From positions 51,950-115,949 of the forward strand of contig NZ_VCKX01000004.1 in assembly GCF_005889725.1 (NCBI RefSeq): a stretch of 64,000 nucleotides of DNA, read 5' to 3'. This document shows positions 15,239 to 23,526 of the stretch, one piece after another. The position numbers and the translations under genes were made by a program. This stretch comes from Nonomuraea zeae. GTDB taxonomy: Bacteria > Actinomycetota > Actinomycetes > Streptosporangiales > Streptosporangiaceae. How positions within the stretch are numbered: the stretch's first letter is position 1; each line of letters starts with the position of its first letter. The notes beneath the pieces were generated by a model. That model ran no database searches. It was not told the origin of the DNA and saw only the letters and a list, made by a program, of their open reading frames with translations.

Positions 15239-18200
15239 TCAGAGCGAGCAGACATCGCGATATGGCACACCTTTCAGGTACTGGCTCCACTCCTGCGGGC
15301 TCATGGTGCGACCGGCGCGCTTGCACACGAGCTCGGCGATGCGGTCCCCGTCGACCGGTATCTGAGTGATGGTCCCGGAATGATTGCCCGAGACGTACAC
15401 CGTGTGGTCGTCGGCGCTGAACGCCAGCAGGTCGAAGATCTCGATGGGGTACGAGCCGAGCCGCTGCCGTGAGCCGACGTCCCAGATCTGGACGGTGTAC
15501 ACATCGTCGAACGTCTCACCGACGGATCTGCTGATCAGGGCGAGGAGAGCGCCGTCATGGCTGAACCGCACGGCCTCGACCTGGGCATTGCTCGCCACGC
15601 GCAGGGCGGGAGACAGCTCGGCGCCCTTCGCGGTGTCCCACAGCTCGACCGTGGTGGAGCCGAGGGCCAGGAGTGGCGCTGTGGGGCTGACCGCGATGGA
15701 CTGTCCCGCTCCGTGGAAGCCCGGGCCGACGACCTTGCCGGTGCGCAGCTCGAGCGCCTTGCCCGTGCTGCTCACCACCGCCGTACCGTCGCGGGTCGAG
15801 ACGATGGTCCCCGTGGCGGTGTTGAGCGGGTGCCGGGAGAGCACGCGGCCGCTGTCGGCGGCCAGCACGACCAGCTCGTTGAGCGCGTCCGGCTGGCTCA
15901 GCTCCGTGAGTGACAGCACCAGCTTGCCGCCATCGGGGGTGAACGCCTGTGACAGCACGACCTGCGTCTTCGGAACGGGATGGCGCCACAGCCGCGTGCC
16001 CGTGGCCACGTCCCAGACGGAGACCGCCCGGTCCTCCCCGACGGCGGCCAGCCTCTTGCCCACCGGGTCGAACAGCTCGTCGGTGCTGCCCTCGCTGCCC
16101 GTCATCGGTACGCCCAGGCCGCGCGCATCCCCCACTCGTACGGCGCCGCCGTCCTTCGTGGCGGCGACCAAGCGGCCGTCCTGGCTGAATGCGCCGACCG
16201 CGTACCCGCCCGGCAGCCTGCGGGAAGAGACACGGGAGCCGAGGTCGACGGTGATGATCGAGTTCTCGAGCAGGTAGCGGATGGTCCTGCCGTCAGGGTC
16301 CAGCCAGGCATCGTCGAGCTCGCCCTCCGCCTGGTACGTGTAGAGCTCGTCGCCTTTCCCGGCATCCCACAGGTGGAGCGTTCTTCCCTCGGCGGCCAGC
16401 AGTCTGCCGCCGTCGCGGCTGACCCGCAGTCTCGCGCTCCTGAAGTCCTCCGAAGCCGAGGCCTGCCAGAACGGTCGATCTTCGTCGGGCAGTTTCGTGG
16501 CGGTGCGCAGGTCCCACGCCGCGATGTCGCCGTCCGCGCACAGCAGCCGCCGGCTGTCCGGCGTGAACGCCACCACGGTGCCGCAGTTCTTCGGTATCCG
16601 GGTCTCCACGGTGAGGTCAGGAAGGTGGATCACCTTCAGCCCGCGCTGGTTGAGGCCGACCCCCGCGATGTAGGCGCCGGAAGGGGCGATCGCCGGAGCG
16701 TGGTCCGCCTCCAGCTCCGGCGTGTAGGACCTGCCCGTCCTGGTGTCCCACAGGAACTCCAGCGTGTCTTCCCGCATCACAGCGGCCAGGCTCTCGTGCC
16801 CGTCGAAGGCCACGTGCACGCCTGGGCCGCCTGCGCCGACGCGGTGCTCGTACAGCTTCCTGCCCGTCATGGTGTCCCAGGAGTACGCCATGTTCCTGCT
16901 GACGATCACCAGCGTCCTGCCGCTCGGGCTGAGCGCGGCCGCGGCCGGCAGCGCCTGCATTCCGCTCGGCCACTTCCAGAACTTCGACTGCCGCTGTGAA
17001 GGGGTGTCGTAGACCCGCACGCCGTCCTCGCCGGCGATGACCCGCGTCCGCCCGTCGGCCGCCGCCGCGGCCGCGGAGACCCCTTTGGCGCCCGGGTCAC
17101 GGAAGGCCGCGCTCTCCGGCATCGTCAGCGAGGTCGTCAGGCTCTGCCTGGTGCCGGTGCCCGGGGCCAACCGCCAACCGGCCACGCTGAGCAGCATCGC
17201 CCTTGCCGGGTCAGTGGTACGCAGCTTGTCGGCCTCGGCCGCGACCTGCCGCCCCACGGCCTGGTCGCGCTGCTGGACGACCAGGTTGCTCTGCTCGGCC
17301 ATCTGCCTGCTCTGCAGCACCGCGATGACTCCCGCCACCAGCGCCACCGCCAGCAGTCCGGACAGCGCGACCGTGGTCAGCCACCTGCGGCGGATGCGCT
17401 TCCTGGTCAGCTCGGTGCCCGCGGCGAGGAAGTCACGCTCCTGCGGGGTCAGCGTGATGTGCCGGCGCCCGGTGGCCGCCCACGTCAGCATGTGGTCCAG
17501 CCGGCTGCCCTGCAGCAGGTCGCCGTCCTTACGCCCGTTCTCGGCCCAGTGGCGGGCCGCGTTGCTGATCTGGCTCAGTACGGCGAGCCCGGAGCGATCG
17601 GCGTCCACCCACACCCGCAGCCGCGGCCAGGCACGCAGCAAGGCAGGACGCGACAGTCCGACCGCGTCTCCCTTCTTCGTCACCAGATAGGAGAAGGCCT
17701 GCAAGATGTGCTCGATGGCCAGCATCTCCCGCTCCGAGCGGCCGGCCAGCAGTTCCTCCCGCAGCGCCCAGCGGACGGTCTCGTGCCCGTCATCGGTGAC
17801 CGCCACCATGCGGAGGAAGACCTCGGCGGCCAGCTCTCGCTCGTCAGGCGTGAGCGCTCCATAGGCGTCCTCGGCGATCGTGCCCAGCGCCGGGGCGGCC
17901 AGGTCGGGCACGTGCACCCCCCTGGCCGCATGGCTGCCCGCGGTCAGCAGCCCGCGCATGTCCCGATCGTTGCCGCTGACCAGGGCGAGCAGCAGGTCGC
18001 GAGCGGTGGGACGGACCGACGGGTCCTTCTCCATCGCGGCGGCCACCAGCGTGGCCAGTCGCGGCGGCAGCCCGCTCAGGTCTGGCTCCGCCGACAGCAC
18101 CTGGTGCATGACCCCGCCCAGGTTGTCGGCCTTGAACGGATCCGCACCCGTGGAGGCGAACACCATGATCGCGCCCCAGGCGAACACGTCGGCAGGAGCT

Positions 18201-18760
18201 CCGGCCCGCTGCCCCATGAACACCTCAGGCGCCATGTAGGTGGGCGTGCCGGACACCTCGCCTGTCTTGGTCAGCGACATGTCCAGGGTTCGCGCGATGC
18301 CGAAGTCGATCACCCGAGGACCGTCGGCGCCGAGCAGCACGTTGTCCGGCTTGAGGTCGCGGTGTATCACGCCCGCGTCGTGCACCGCGGTCAGCGCGGT
18401 GGCGATCGCGGTGGCCAACCTGTGCAGATCATCCCCGGTGAACCTGCGCCCCTGGTTGATCGCCTGGCGCAGGCTCGGCCCCGCCACGTACTCGCTGACG
18501 ATGTACGGCCTGCTGCCCGACAGATCGGAGGCCAGCACCCTGGCCGTGCAGAACGACGCCACCCGGCCGGCGGCCGCCGCCTCCTTGGCGAACCGGTCAC
18601 GGCCCGCCTGGTTGTCGGCCACATGCAGCACCTTGAGCGCGACCCTGCGTCCCTCACGGTCGTAGGCGTCGTACACCACCCCCTGGCCACCGGAGCCGAG
18701 CCGCCCCGCGAGCCAGTACTCGCCGATGTGCTGCGGGTCTCCAGCGATAAGCGCATCCAC
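15239..18760 (-). CDS. Membrane Ser/Thr protein kinase with WD40-like C-terminal half
   Basis: The 1173-residue protein has an N-terminal Hanks-type kinase domain: Gly loop GSGGQG 22-27, Lys43, HRDLKPDN 133-140, DFG 152-154, APE 177-179. A region of about 150 residues seen in kinase-WD40 and nSTAND-WD40 proteins follows (WARWVDADRSGLAVLSQI-like), then one membrane helix near 455-480. The rest consists of degenerate WD40-type blades (WDTMTG, WDVATG, WDTAKG). All catalytic residues are present. Blades after the helix suggest an exposed propeller that senses or scaffolds outside the membrane. The start is a GTG with a weak ribosome site. Confidence 0.9.
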   Translation of the reverse strand: MDALIAGDPQHIGEYWLAGRLGSGGQGVVYDAYDREGRRVALKVLHVADNQAGRDRFAKEAAAAGRVASFCTARVLASDLSGSRPYIVSEYVAGPSLRQAINQGRRFTGDDLHRLATAIATALTAVHDAGVIHRDLKPDNVLLGADGPRVIDFGIARTLDMSLTKTGEVSGTPTYMAPEVFMGQRAGAPADVFAWGAIMVFASTGADPFKADNLGGVMHQVLSAEPDLSGLPPRLATLVAAAMEKDPSVRPTARDLLLALVSGNDRDMRGLLTAGSHAARGVHVPDLAAPALGTIAEDAYGALTPDERELAAEVFLRMVAVTDDGHETVRWALREELLAGRSEREMLAIEHILQAFSYLVTKKGDAVGLSRPALLRAWPRLRVWVDADRSGLAVLSQISNAARHWAENGRKDGDLLQGSRLDHMLTWAATGRRHITLTPQERDFLAAGTELTRKRIRRRWLTTVALSGLLAVALVAGVIAVLQSRQMAEQSNLVVQQRDQAVGRQVAAEADKLRTTDPARAMLLSVAGWRLAPGTGTRQSLTTSLTMPESAAFRDPGAKGVSAAAAAADGRTRVIAGEDGVRVYDTPSQRQSKFWKWPSGMQALPAAAALSPSGRTLVIVSRNMAYSWDTMTGRKLYEHRVGAGGPGVHVAFDGHESLAAVMREDTLEFLWDTRTGRSYTPELEADHAPAIAPSGAYIAGVGLNQRGLKVIHLPDLTVETRIPKNCGTVVAFTPDSRRLLCADGDIAAWDLRTATKLPDEDRPFWQASASEDFRSARLRVSRDGGRLLAAEGRTLHLWDAGKGDELYTYQAEGELDDAWLDPDGRTIRYLLENSIITVDLGSRVSSRRLPGGYAVGAFSQDGRLVAATKDGGAVRVGDARGLGVPMTGSEGSTDELFDPVGKRLAAVGEDRAVSVWDVATGTRLWRHPVPKTQVVLSQAFTPDGGKLVLSLTELSQPDALNELVVLAADSGRVLSRHPLNTATGTIVSTRDGTAVVSSTGKALELRTGKVVGPGFHGAGQSIAVSPTAPLLALGSTTVELWDTAKGAELSPALRVASNAQVEAVRFSHDGALLALISRSVGETFDDVYTVQIWDVGSRQRLGSYPIEIFDLLAFSADDHTVYVSGNHSGTITQIPVDGDRIAELVCKRAGRTMSPQEWSQYLKGVPYRDVCSL

Positions 18761-18956
18761 GGCGTGTTAGATGCCGGGACTGCTCACAAGGTTCCGGCGA
18801 CGGCCGGCGGCCCGCGATCCGGGAGCACCTGCCGGATGGTCTCCCCCTCGCGGAGATCCCGGGGCCGTCTCCTGGTTCGAGACCGGAGGTCAGGAAAGGG
18901 CGAGGCTCCGTTCGCGGTAGGGTTCTGGCGGACTTTCTTCAAGGTGGACGGCACGG

Positions 18957-20141
18957 GTGAGCAAGGCTGACGAGCTGATCGGCGCGGCGGTGGAGGCCCT
19001 CGCCCGCGAGGATGAGGCGGCCTTCGACTCCGCCGCCGCCTTCCTGGCCGACCGGGACGACGCCGATCGCGTGCTGGTGGAGGCTGTGACCCGTGCGATC
19101 TCGGGGTTGTGGCGCGACGGCTGGCAGCCCGCCGACGTGGTCAGGATCGCGGCCAGGCGGCTGACCGACTGGCACGGGCAGGTGGCGGCTGACCTCATCG
19201 CCTGGGAGCTGCGAGCTTACGCGCCGGCCACGGTGGACGAGCGCTGGCGCGACCAGCTCGCCGGCCTGGAGGCCGCGGTGTGGTGGAAGGGCGGCTACCT
19301 GGCGGCCCGGCAGGCGCGCGACGGGGCCGGCCGGCTGTCGACCGTCTCCGGTGTGCTGGAGCTGCTGGGTTTGCTGACCGGGCTGCCGCGGCTGGAGTCG
19401 TTGAGCCCGCAGCCCGGGGCCGCTCGCCGTACGGTCCGGGCACGCCCGCACGCGGTCAGCGAGAAGACGTTCGCGCGGGTGCGGGCGCTGCTGGCCAAGG
19501 CGGAGTCGACGCCGTACGAGGCGGAGGCGGAGACGTTCACGTCGGCGGCGCAGAGCCTGATGGCGAAGTACAGCATCGACGCGGCGATGCTGGACGCGCG
19601 GCCAGGCGAAGGCGCGGCCCCGGCGGGCATCCGGATCGGCATCGACGCGCCGTACGAGCAGCCCAAGGCCGTGCTGCTCAACCTCATCGCCGAGGCCAAC
19701 AGGTGCCGGGTGATCTGGTCGAAGGAGCTGGGGTTCGCCACCGTGCTGGGGTTCTCGGCGGACCTGTCGTGGGTGGAGGTGCTGTTCACCTCGCTGCTGG
19801 TGCAGGCGCAGACCGCACTGGTGAACTCGGGCACCAAGAAGCACGGCACCGGCCGGTCGAGGAACAAGGCGTTCCGCCAGTCGTTCCTGTCGGCGTTCGC
19901 CTCCAGGATCGGGGAGCGGCTCGCCGAGACCACGGCGGCCGCGGTCGCGCAGGAGAGCGCCAGCCGGGGCACCGACCTGGTGCCGGTGCTGGCGGCCCGC
20001 GAGCAGGAGGTGGAGCAGGCGGTCGAGCGCATGTTCCCGAACCTGGTCTCGCACTCCGTCCGTACGTCCTGGGACCGGGAGGGCTGGGCGGCCGGCCGTA
20101 CCGCCGCCGACCAGGCCAGCCTCGGGACGCGCGACCGATAG
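18957..20141 (+). CDS. DUF2786 domain protein
   Basis: The 394-residue protein has a DUF2786 motif at about 160-205 (KTFARVRALLAKAESTPYEAEAETF cut by family pattern into a helix pair, then LMAKYSID). The C-terminal part is SprT/phage-replication-like and has no visible catalytic motif. The GTG at 18957 follows AAGGTGG. Proteins of this family are common in actinomycetes and phages, and their biochemical role is not established. It diverges from the kinase gene with a gap of 196 bases. Confidence 0.75.
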   Translation: MSKADELIGAAVEALAREDEAAFDSAAAFLADRDDADRVLVEAVTRAISGLWRDGWQPADVVRIAARRLTDWHGQVAADLIAWELRAYAPATVDERWRDQLAGLEAAVWWKGGYLAARQARDGAGRLSTVSGVLELLGLLTGLPRLESLSPQPGAARRTVRARPHAVSEKTFARVRALLAKAESTPYEAEAETFTSAAQSLMAKYSIDAAMLDARPGEGAAPAGIRIGIDAPYEQPKAVLLNLIAEANRCRVIWSKELGFATVLGFSADLSWVEVLFTSLLVQAQTALVNSGTKKHGTGRSRNKAFRQSFLSAFASRIGERLAETTAAAVAQESASRGTDLVPVLAAREQEVEQAVERMFPNLVSHSVRTSWDREGWAAGRTAADQASLGTRDR

Positions 20142-20604
20142 CGCCTGCGGTTCGCCGAGCACCTGACCCTCGTGGCCGGCTGGCTGGGACGCGAGTGTGC
20201 CGGCCGACGACACCGCCTGGTCCAGGGACCTTCGCTCCTCTCGGCGGGGTAGGCACGGTCATGCTCGCCAGCCGGTCTTCGATGCGCGCAAGGGCGATCA
20301 ATCCTCGGATCGCACCCAAGATGAGCAGGTCGACGGCACCGACGAAGGTGAGGTTGGCGCCAACGTTCATCCACCAAGAACCGTTCATTTCTACCGGCGT
20401 CTCGGAGCGGCGCCAGGTAGCGGCACTGCGTCGGGGTGGCGAGCTCGAACCGGCGTAGGCCGCTCGAATACAGGACGGCGAGCATCGCCGCGCCCCGAAG
20501 CGGTTCCTTCTCCTTGACGCCGCCTGTGAATCCCTCGCTGGCCGATGCCGGCGTACTGGCTGGAGGCCGCCATCGCGAGCGCGGCCCGGAGCCGACAGGC
20601 TCGA
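20142..20604. other. Gap with mobile-element scraps
   Basis: About 460 bases have no intact gene. On the minus strand, an ATG near 20388 opens a frame with a membrane-helix-like start (NLTFVGAVDLLILGAIRG) that soon loses coding character. Just upstream of it is a tyrosine recombinase scrap (separate entry). The region looks like a deletion scar of an integrated element. Confidence 0.4.
20431..20520 (-). pseudogene. Tyrosine recombinase remnant
   Basis: The minus strand encodes LRGAAMLAVLYSSGLRRFELA. This matches the box I region of XerC/phage-type integrases, where the catalytic Arg lies in a (A)LLYxTGLRxxEL pattern. No box II (HxxR..Y) follows, so only about 30 codons remain. Confidence 0.5.
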
Positions 20605-21423
20605 TCAGCCGATCGGTGGTGCGAGGTATTCCAGCGCATAACCGTCGCCGGAGGGGGTTACGCGGGCGATGCCGGGTGAGTCGAGGTGGGCGCCGGCGAC
20701 GAAGTGGTGTGGTCGGGTCAGCTGCTGGAGGAGGGCCGCTCGCGCGGCGCGGGCCTGGGACTGGTCGCCGTCGAGCTCCCAGGACACGTTCGGCTGATCG
20801 AATTGGAGCGTGGGAACGTGCACGGTGTCGCCCCAGGCGAGAAGGTGGCCGGTGCCGCTCCTGATGTCGTAGACGGTGTGACCGGGTGTATGGCCCGGTG
20901 TCGGGATCGCGGTGGTCCAGTCGTTGATCGCGACCTGCTCCGGCACGGGCACGACCCGGTCGCGGATCGGCTCGAGCCGCCCCGTGAACACCGAGGTGTC
21001 CCCCGCGCCGATCCACACGCGCTCCAGTTCGGGGAACGCCTCTGAACCGTCCGGCGCGATCAGGCCGCTCACGTGGTCTTCGTGCTTGTGGGTGATGGCC
21101 ACATCGGTGATGTGCGCGCGGTCGATCCCCGCTTCGTCGAGCGCGTCGTAGATCAATCCCATGGTGGGGTCGTGCCAGGCGTTGGACGCGCCGGTGTCGA
21201 TGAGAACCGACCGCGTGCCGTCGGTGACGAAGAAGGCGTTGACCGACAGCCGCAGGTTGTCGCCGGCCAGCGGGACGGCGGCCGGCAGCTCGTCGAGCGT
21301 GTGCCCGTCCTCGTCGCGGAGCCGGGTCGGCGGCATGTCGATGTACCCGTCTCGCAACGAGATCACTTGAAGATCGCCGAATTCGAACGTGGCATGGTGC
21401 CGGCCACTCGAGATCAACCGCAT
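20605..21423 (-). CDS. Metallo-beta-lactamase fold hydrolase
   Basis: The 272-residue protein has the zinc-binding THKHEDH motif (111-117), a later GHTPGHT and WGDTVH, and a terminal GAHLDSPG. These are the conserved histidine/aspartate ligands of the MBL fold, as in lactonases and related hydrolases. The ATG at 21423 has GGAGG upstream; a much longer frame extends past it without coding character. It diverges from an XRE-cupin regulator with an AT-rich palindromic region between them, which suggests that this regulator controls it. The substrate is unknown. Confidence 0.85.
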   Translation of the reverse strand: MRLISSGRHHATFEFGDLQVISLRDGYIDMPPTRLRDEDGHTLDELPAAVPLAGDNLRLSVNAFFVTDGTRSVLIDTGASNAWHDPTMGLIYDALDEAGIDRAHITDVAITHKHEDHVSGLIAPDGSEAFPELERVWIGAGDTSVFTGRLEPIRDRVVPVPEQVAINDWTTAIPTPGHTPGHTVYDIRSGTGHLLAWGDTVHVPTLQFDQPNVSWELDGDQSQARAARAALLQQLTRPHHFVAGAHLDSPGIARVTPSGDGYALEYLAPPIG

Positions 21424-21464
21424 GGAACCTCCGTCATGTCGAGCGCGCATCGCGCGTCTCCGAT

Positions 21465-21490
21465 AGAAGACAATATCTTCTTTAGAAGAA
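21465..21490. promoter_or_regulatory. AT-rich palindromic operator between MBL and XRE-cupin genes
   Basis: Two overlapping inverted repeats are visible: AGAAGA-caata-TCTTCT (21465-21481) and TTCTT-tag-AAGAA (21478-21490). They lie in a short AT-rich island in otherwise GC-rich DNA, 41 bases from the MBL start and 45 from the regulator start. The position suits an operator covering divergent promoters. Binding by the adjacent XRE regulator is inference. Confidence 0.6.
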
Positions 21491-21535
21491 ACCATACACT
21501 GTGGGCGGCGAGACACCCATCGATCGAGGAGCACG

Positions 21536-22144
21536 GTGGTCGAGCAAGACGGATACGCGGCCGAGCCACAGCACGGTGACGACCTGGCCGGCGCGTTCGG
21601 CAATAACGTGCGGCGACGCCGCGAGGAGGCGGGCCTGACGCTGGAGCAGCTGTCCACGCAGTCGTCGGTCAGCCGGGCGATGCTGTCCAAGGTCGAGCGC
21701 GGCGAGAAGAGCCCGACGATCGGCGTGGCGTCCAGGATCGCCCACGCGCTCGACGCGTCGCTCTCGGACCTGATCGGCGCGCCGGCCGCCGCCGCGTCTG
21801 GCGTGGCCATCGTCATGCGCAGGAACGATCGCCCCGTTTTCCGTGACCCGGAGACCGGCTTCGAGCGGCACATGGTGTCAGCGGCCCCGGGCGCGGGAGG
21901 AGCCGAGATGATCGTCCACCACCTCCCCGCGCAGGTCTCCACGGGGCTGCTGCCGGCATATCCGCCGGGTACGGAGAAACAACTCGTGGTGCTCGAAGGC
22001 ACCCTCACCGTCGCGATCGGCGGGATCAGCGAGACCCTGACCACAGGCGACTCCCTGTTCTTCCAGGCCGACGCCGACCACGGCTTCGCCAACCGAACGG
22101 ACGCTCCCTGCGAATACATCATGGTCATCTCGCGCCGAGCCTGA
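21536..22144 (+). CDS. XRE-cupin transcriptional regulator
   Basis: The 202-residue protein has an N-terminal Cro/C1 HTH (about 20-75, with LSTQSSVSRAMLSKVERGEKS split across the turn) and a C-terminal cupin domain (about 105-200, with LEGTLTV and GDSLFF). Such proteins repress operons for small-molecule catabolism and sense a ligand in the cupin barrel. The GTG at 21536 is preceded by GAGGA. It diverges from the MBL hydrolase gene, its likely target. Confidence 0.85.
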   Translation: MVEQDGYAAEPQHGDDLAGAFGNNVRRRREEAGLTLEQLSTQSSVSRAMLSKVERGEKSPTIGVASRIAHALDASLSDLIGAPAAAASGVAIVMRRNDRPVFRDPETGFERHMVSAAPGAGGAEMIVHHLPAQVSTGLLPAYPPGTEKQLVVLEGTLTVAIGGISETLTTGDSLFFQADADHGFANRTDAPCEYIMVISRRA

Positions 22145-22361
22145 TCGCCTGATCGGCCGCAGCGTGCGAGCCTAAACAAAGCCGGCCGGGGCGTCGCCCG
22201 GCTCGCGGCGTGCCGGTCCGAGCCCTTCACCCATGCGGCGTGGACCCCGCAACGTAGCCGTTCCCTCGCAGCGCGGGTACTCATGGGGTGCCCGGCCCGC
22301 ACGGAGGCAGATAGGTCACCATGACAGGGGCCGTCGAGAGGGCCTTGGTCGCGTGAAGAGA

Positions 22362-22394
22362 CCCCGCCGGATGAACCGGGCGGGGCCTTGTTTT
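22362..22394 (+). terminator. Rho-independent terminator after the XRE-cupin gene
   Basis: CCCCGCCGG (22362-22370) pairs with CCGGGCGGGG (22376-22385, one bulge), followed by CCTTGTTTT. It is one of the few hairpins here with a real T run. It lies 218 bases after the regulator stop and points away from it. The 215 bases between carry no gene I can name. Confidence 0.65.
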
Positions 22395-22503
22395 GCGGCT
22401 GGCAGCTTGCGTGCGCCTTGTCGCCGGAGGCGGGTCGCCGTCGAATGCGGTCGGTCGCTGTCAGCTGAAGGGTCACGACTGCTCGGCTTGCGAAGCCATC
22501 CGT

Positions 22504-23265
22504 CTACCGGGTCAGGACCACCTGCAGGGCCGGGTGGTCGGTGTACCTCATGCCGACGGTCTCGGTACGGGCGTAACCCATGTTGGCCGCGAACACGTGC
22601 TGGACGCTGCCGTCCCCCTTCCTGAAGAACGGCGACGCGTTGCAGTCCTGGACGTTGGGACCGATCAGCGGGGCGTACTTGAGGTTGAAGTCCCCGGCCA
22701 GGAACGTCGGCTTGCCCGCCAGGGCCTTGTCACGCAGCATGGCGATGGCTGACTTGCACTGCGCCATGGCGACGCTGCCCGTCGTGGACAGGTGGGTGCT
22801 GCACCCGATGAGATCGGTGAACTCGGCGCACACGTAGACGCGCTTCTCGCTGCCGCTGTCCTGGGTGGCGTACACGCCGGAGGTGACGGCCCCTACGGCA
22901 GTTGATCTAAATATCAGCCCATTTCCGTATTCATCACCGTTCGTGCACCGGACCGGCGTGCCATCGGGCCGCCGAGCGGGCGCGAACGTGCTGAACCCGT
23001 TCCCCATGGCCGCGGCGAGCTGCGGGAGGTCGTTCCTGCAGATCTCGTTGAGCGACACGACCTGGGGTTGTTTGGCGACGATGACGGCGTTCGCTTCCTG
23101 GATGGTGGCGGCGCCGTTGTAGCAGGAGGTGTTCACCCCGCTGTGGCACAGATTGAGCTGGAGCACGCGGTACTCCTGGGCCGCGCCCGCAGGAGGCGCC
23201 ACCGAAACCATCGAAACCGCCGCGATCAGGATCACGAAGGGCAGTCGGATCAGCAGGCGACGCAT
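22504..23265 (-). CDS. Secreted endonuclease/exonuclease/phosphatase-fold protein
   Basis: The 253-residue protein starts with a Sec signal peptide (MRRLLIRLPF..., cut near AGA at about 28). It then shows the EEP-fold pattern: RVLQLNLCHSG with the first Asn, SLNEIC with the metal-binding Glu, GDFNL and a terminal TDHPAL with the catalytic His. The fold covers DNase I-like nucleases, phosphodiesterases and sphingomyelinases. The extra cysteines (in CHSG, SCYN, ICRN, CTN and others) fit an extracellular protein. The ATG at 23265 has GAGGGAG upstream. Confidence 0.8.
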   Translation of the reverse strand: MRRLLIRLPFVILIAAVSMVSVAPPAGAAQEYRVLQLNLCHSGVNTSCYNGAATIQEANAVIVAKQPQVVSLNEICRNDLPQLAAAMGNGFSTFAPARRPDGTPVRCTNGDEYGNGLIFRSTAVGAVTSGVYATQDSGSEKRVYVCAEFTDLIGCSTHLSTTGSVAMAQCKSAIAMLRDKALAGKPTFLAGDFNLKYAPLIGPNVQDCNASPFFRKGDGSVQHVFAANMGYARTETVGMRYTDHPALQVVLTR

Positions 23266-23526
23266 CAGCTCTCCCTCGGCAGAGACACAGCGGCTCGACA
23301 ACGAGTTCAACAGAACCGCCGGCCCCAAGCAACCCTCCAGCCACCTCACGGGCCACCACCAGCGCCCTCCGATTGCGTCCACGGGAGTGGCGGACGAGTT
23401 TGGCCTGGTCACAGGCCTGGTGTCGGGAAATGATGATCGGCCATCGCGTGGTCCTTCGAGCGGCAAGACCGAGATCGAAGGAGTACCAGGCGATGGCCGC
23501 AGCCAACAGTTCTGCGCCGGATCGCC

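Noticed and set aside
22145..22361. Possible structured RNA before the terminator
   Set aside because: Several GC-rich pairings can be drawn, but none fits a known RNA family that I can verify by eye. A covariance search (Infernal against Rfam) would be needed.
21424..22476. N-terminal extension of the MBL protein
   Set aside because: It runs antisense through the XRE-cupin gene. The ATG at 21423 has a GGAGG site and matches family length.
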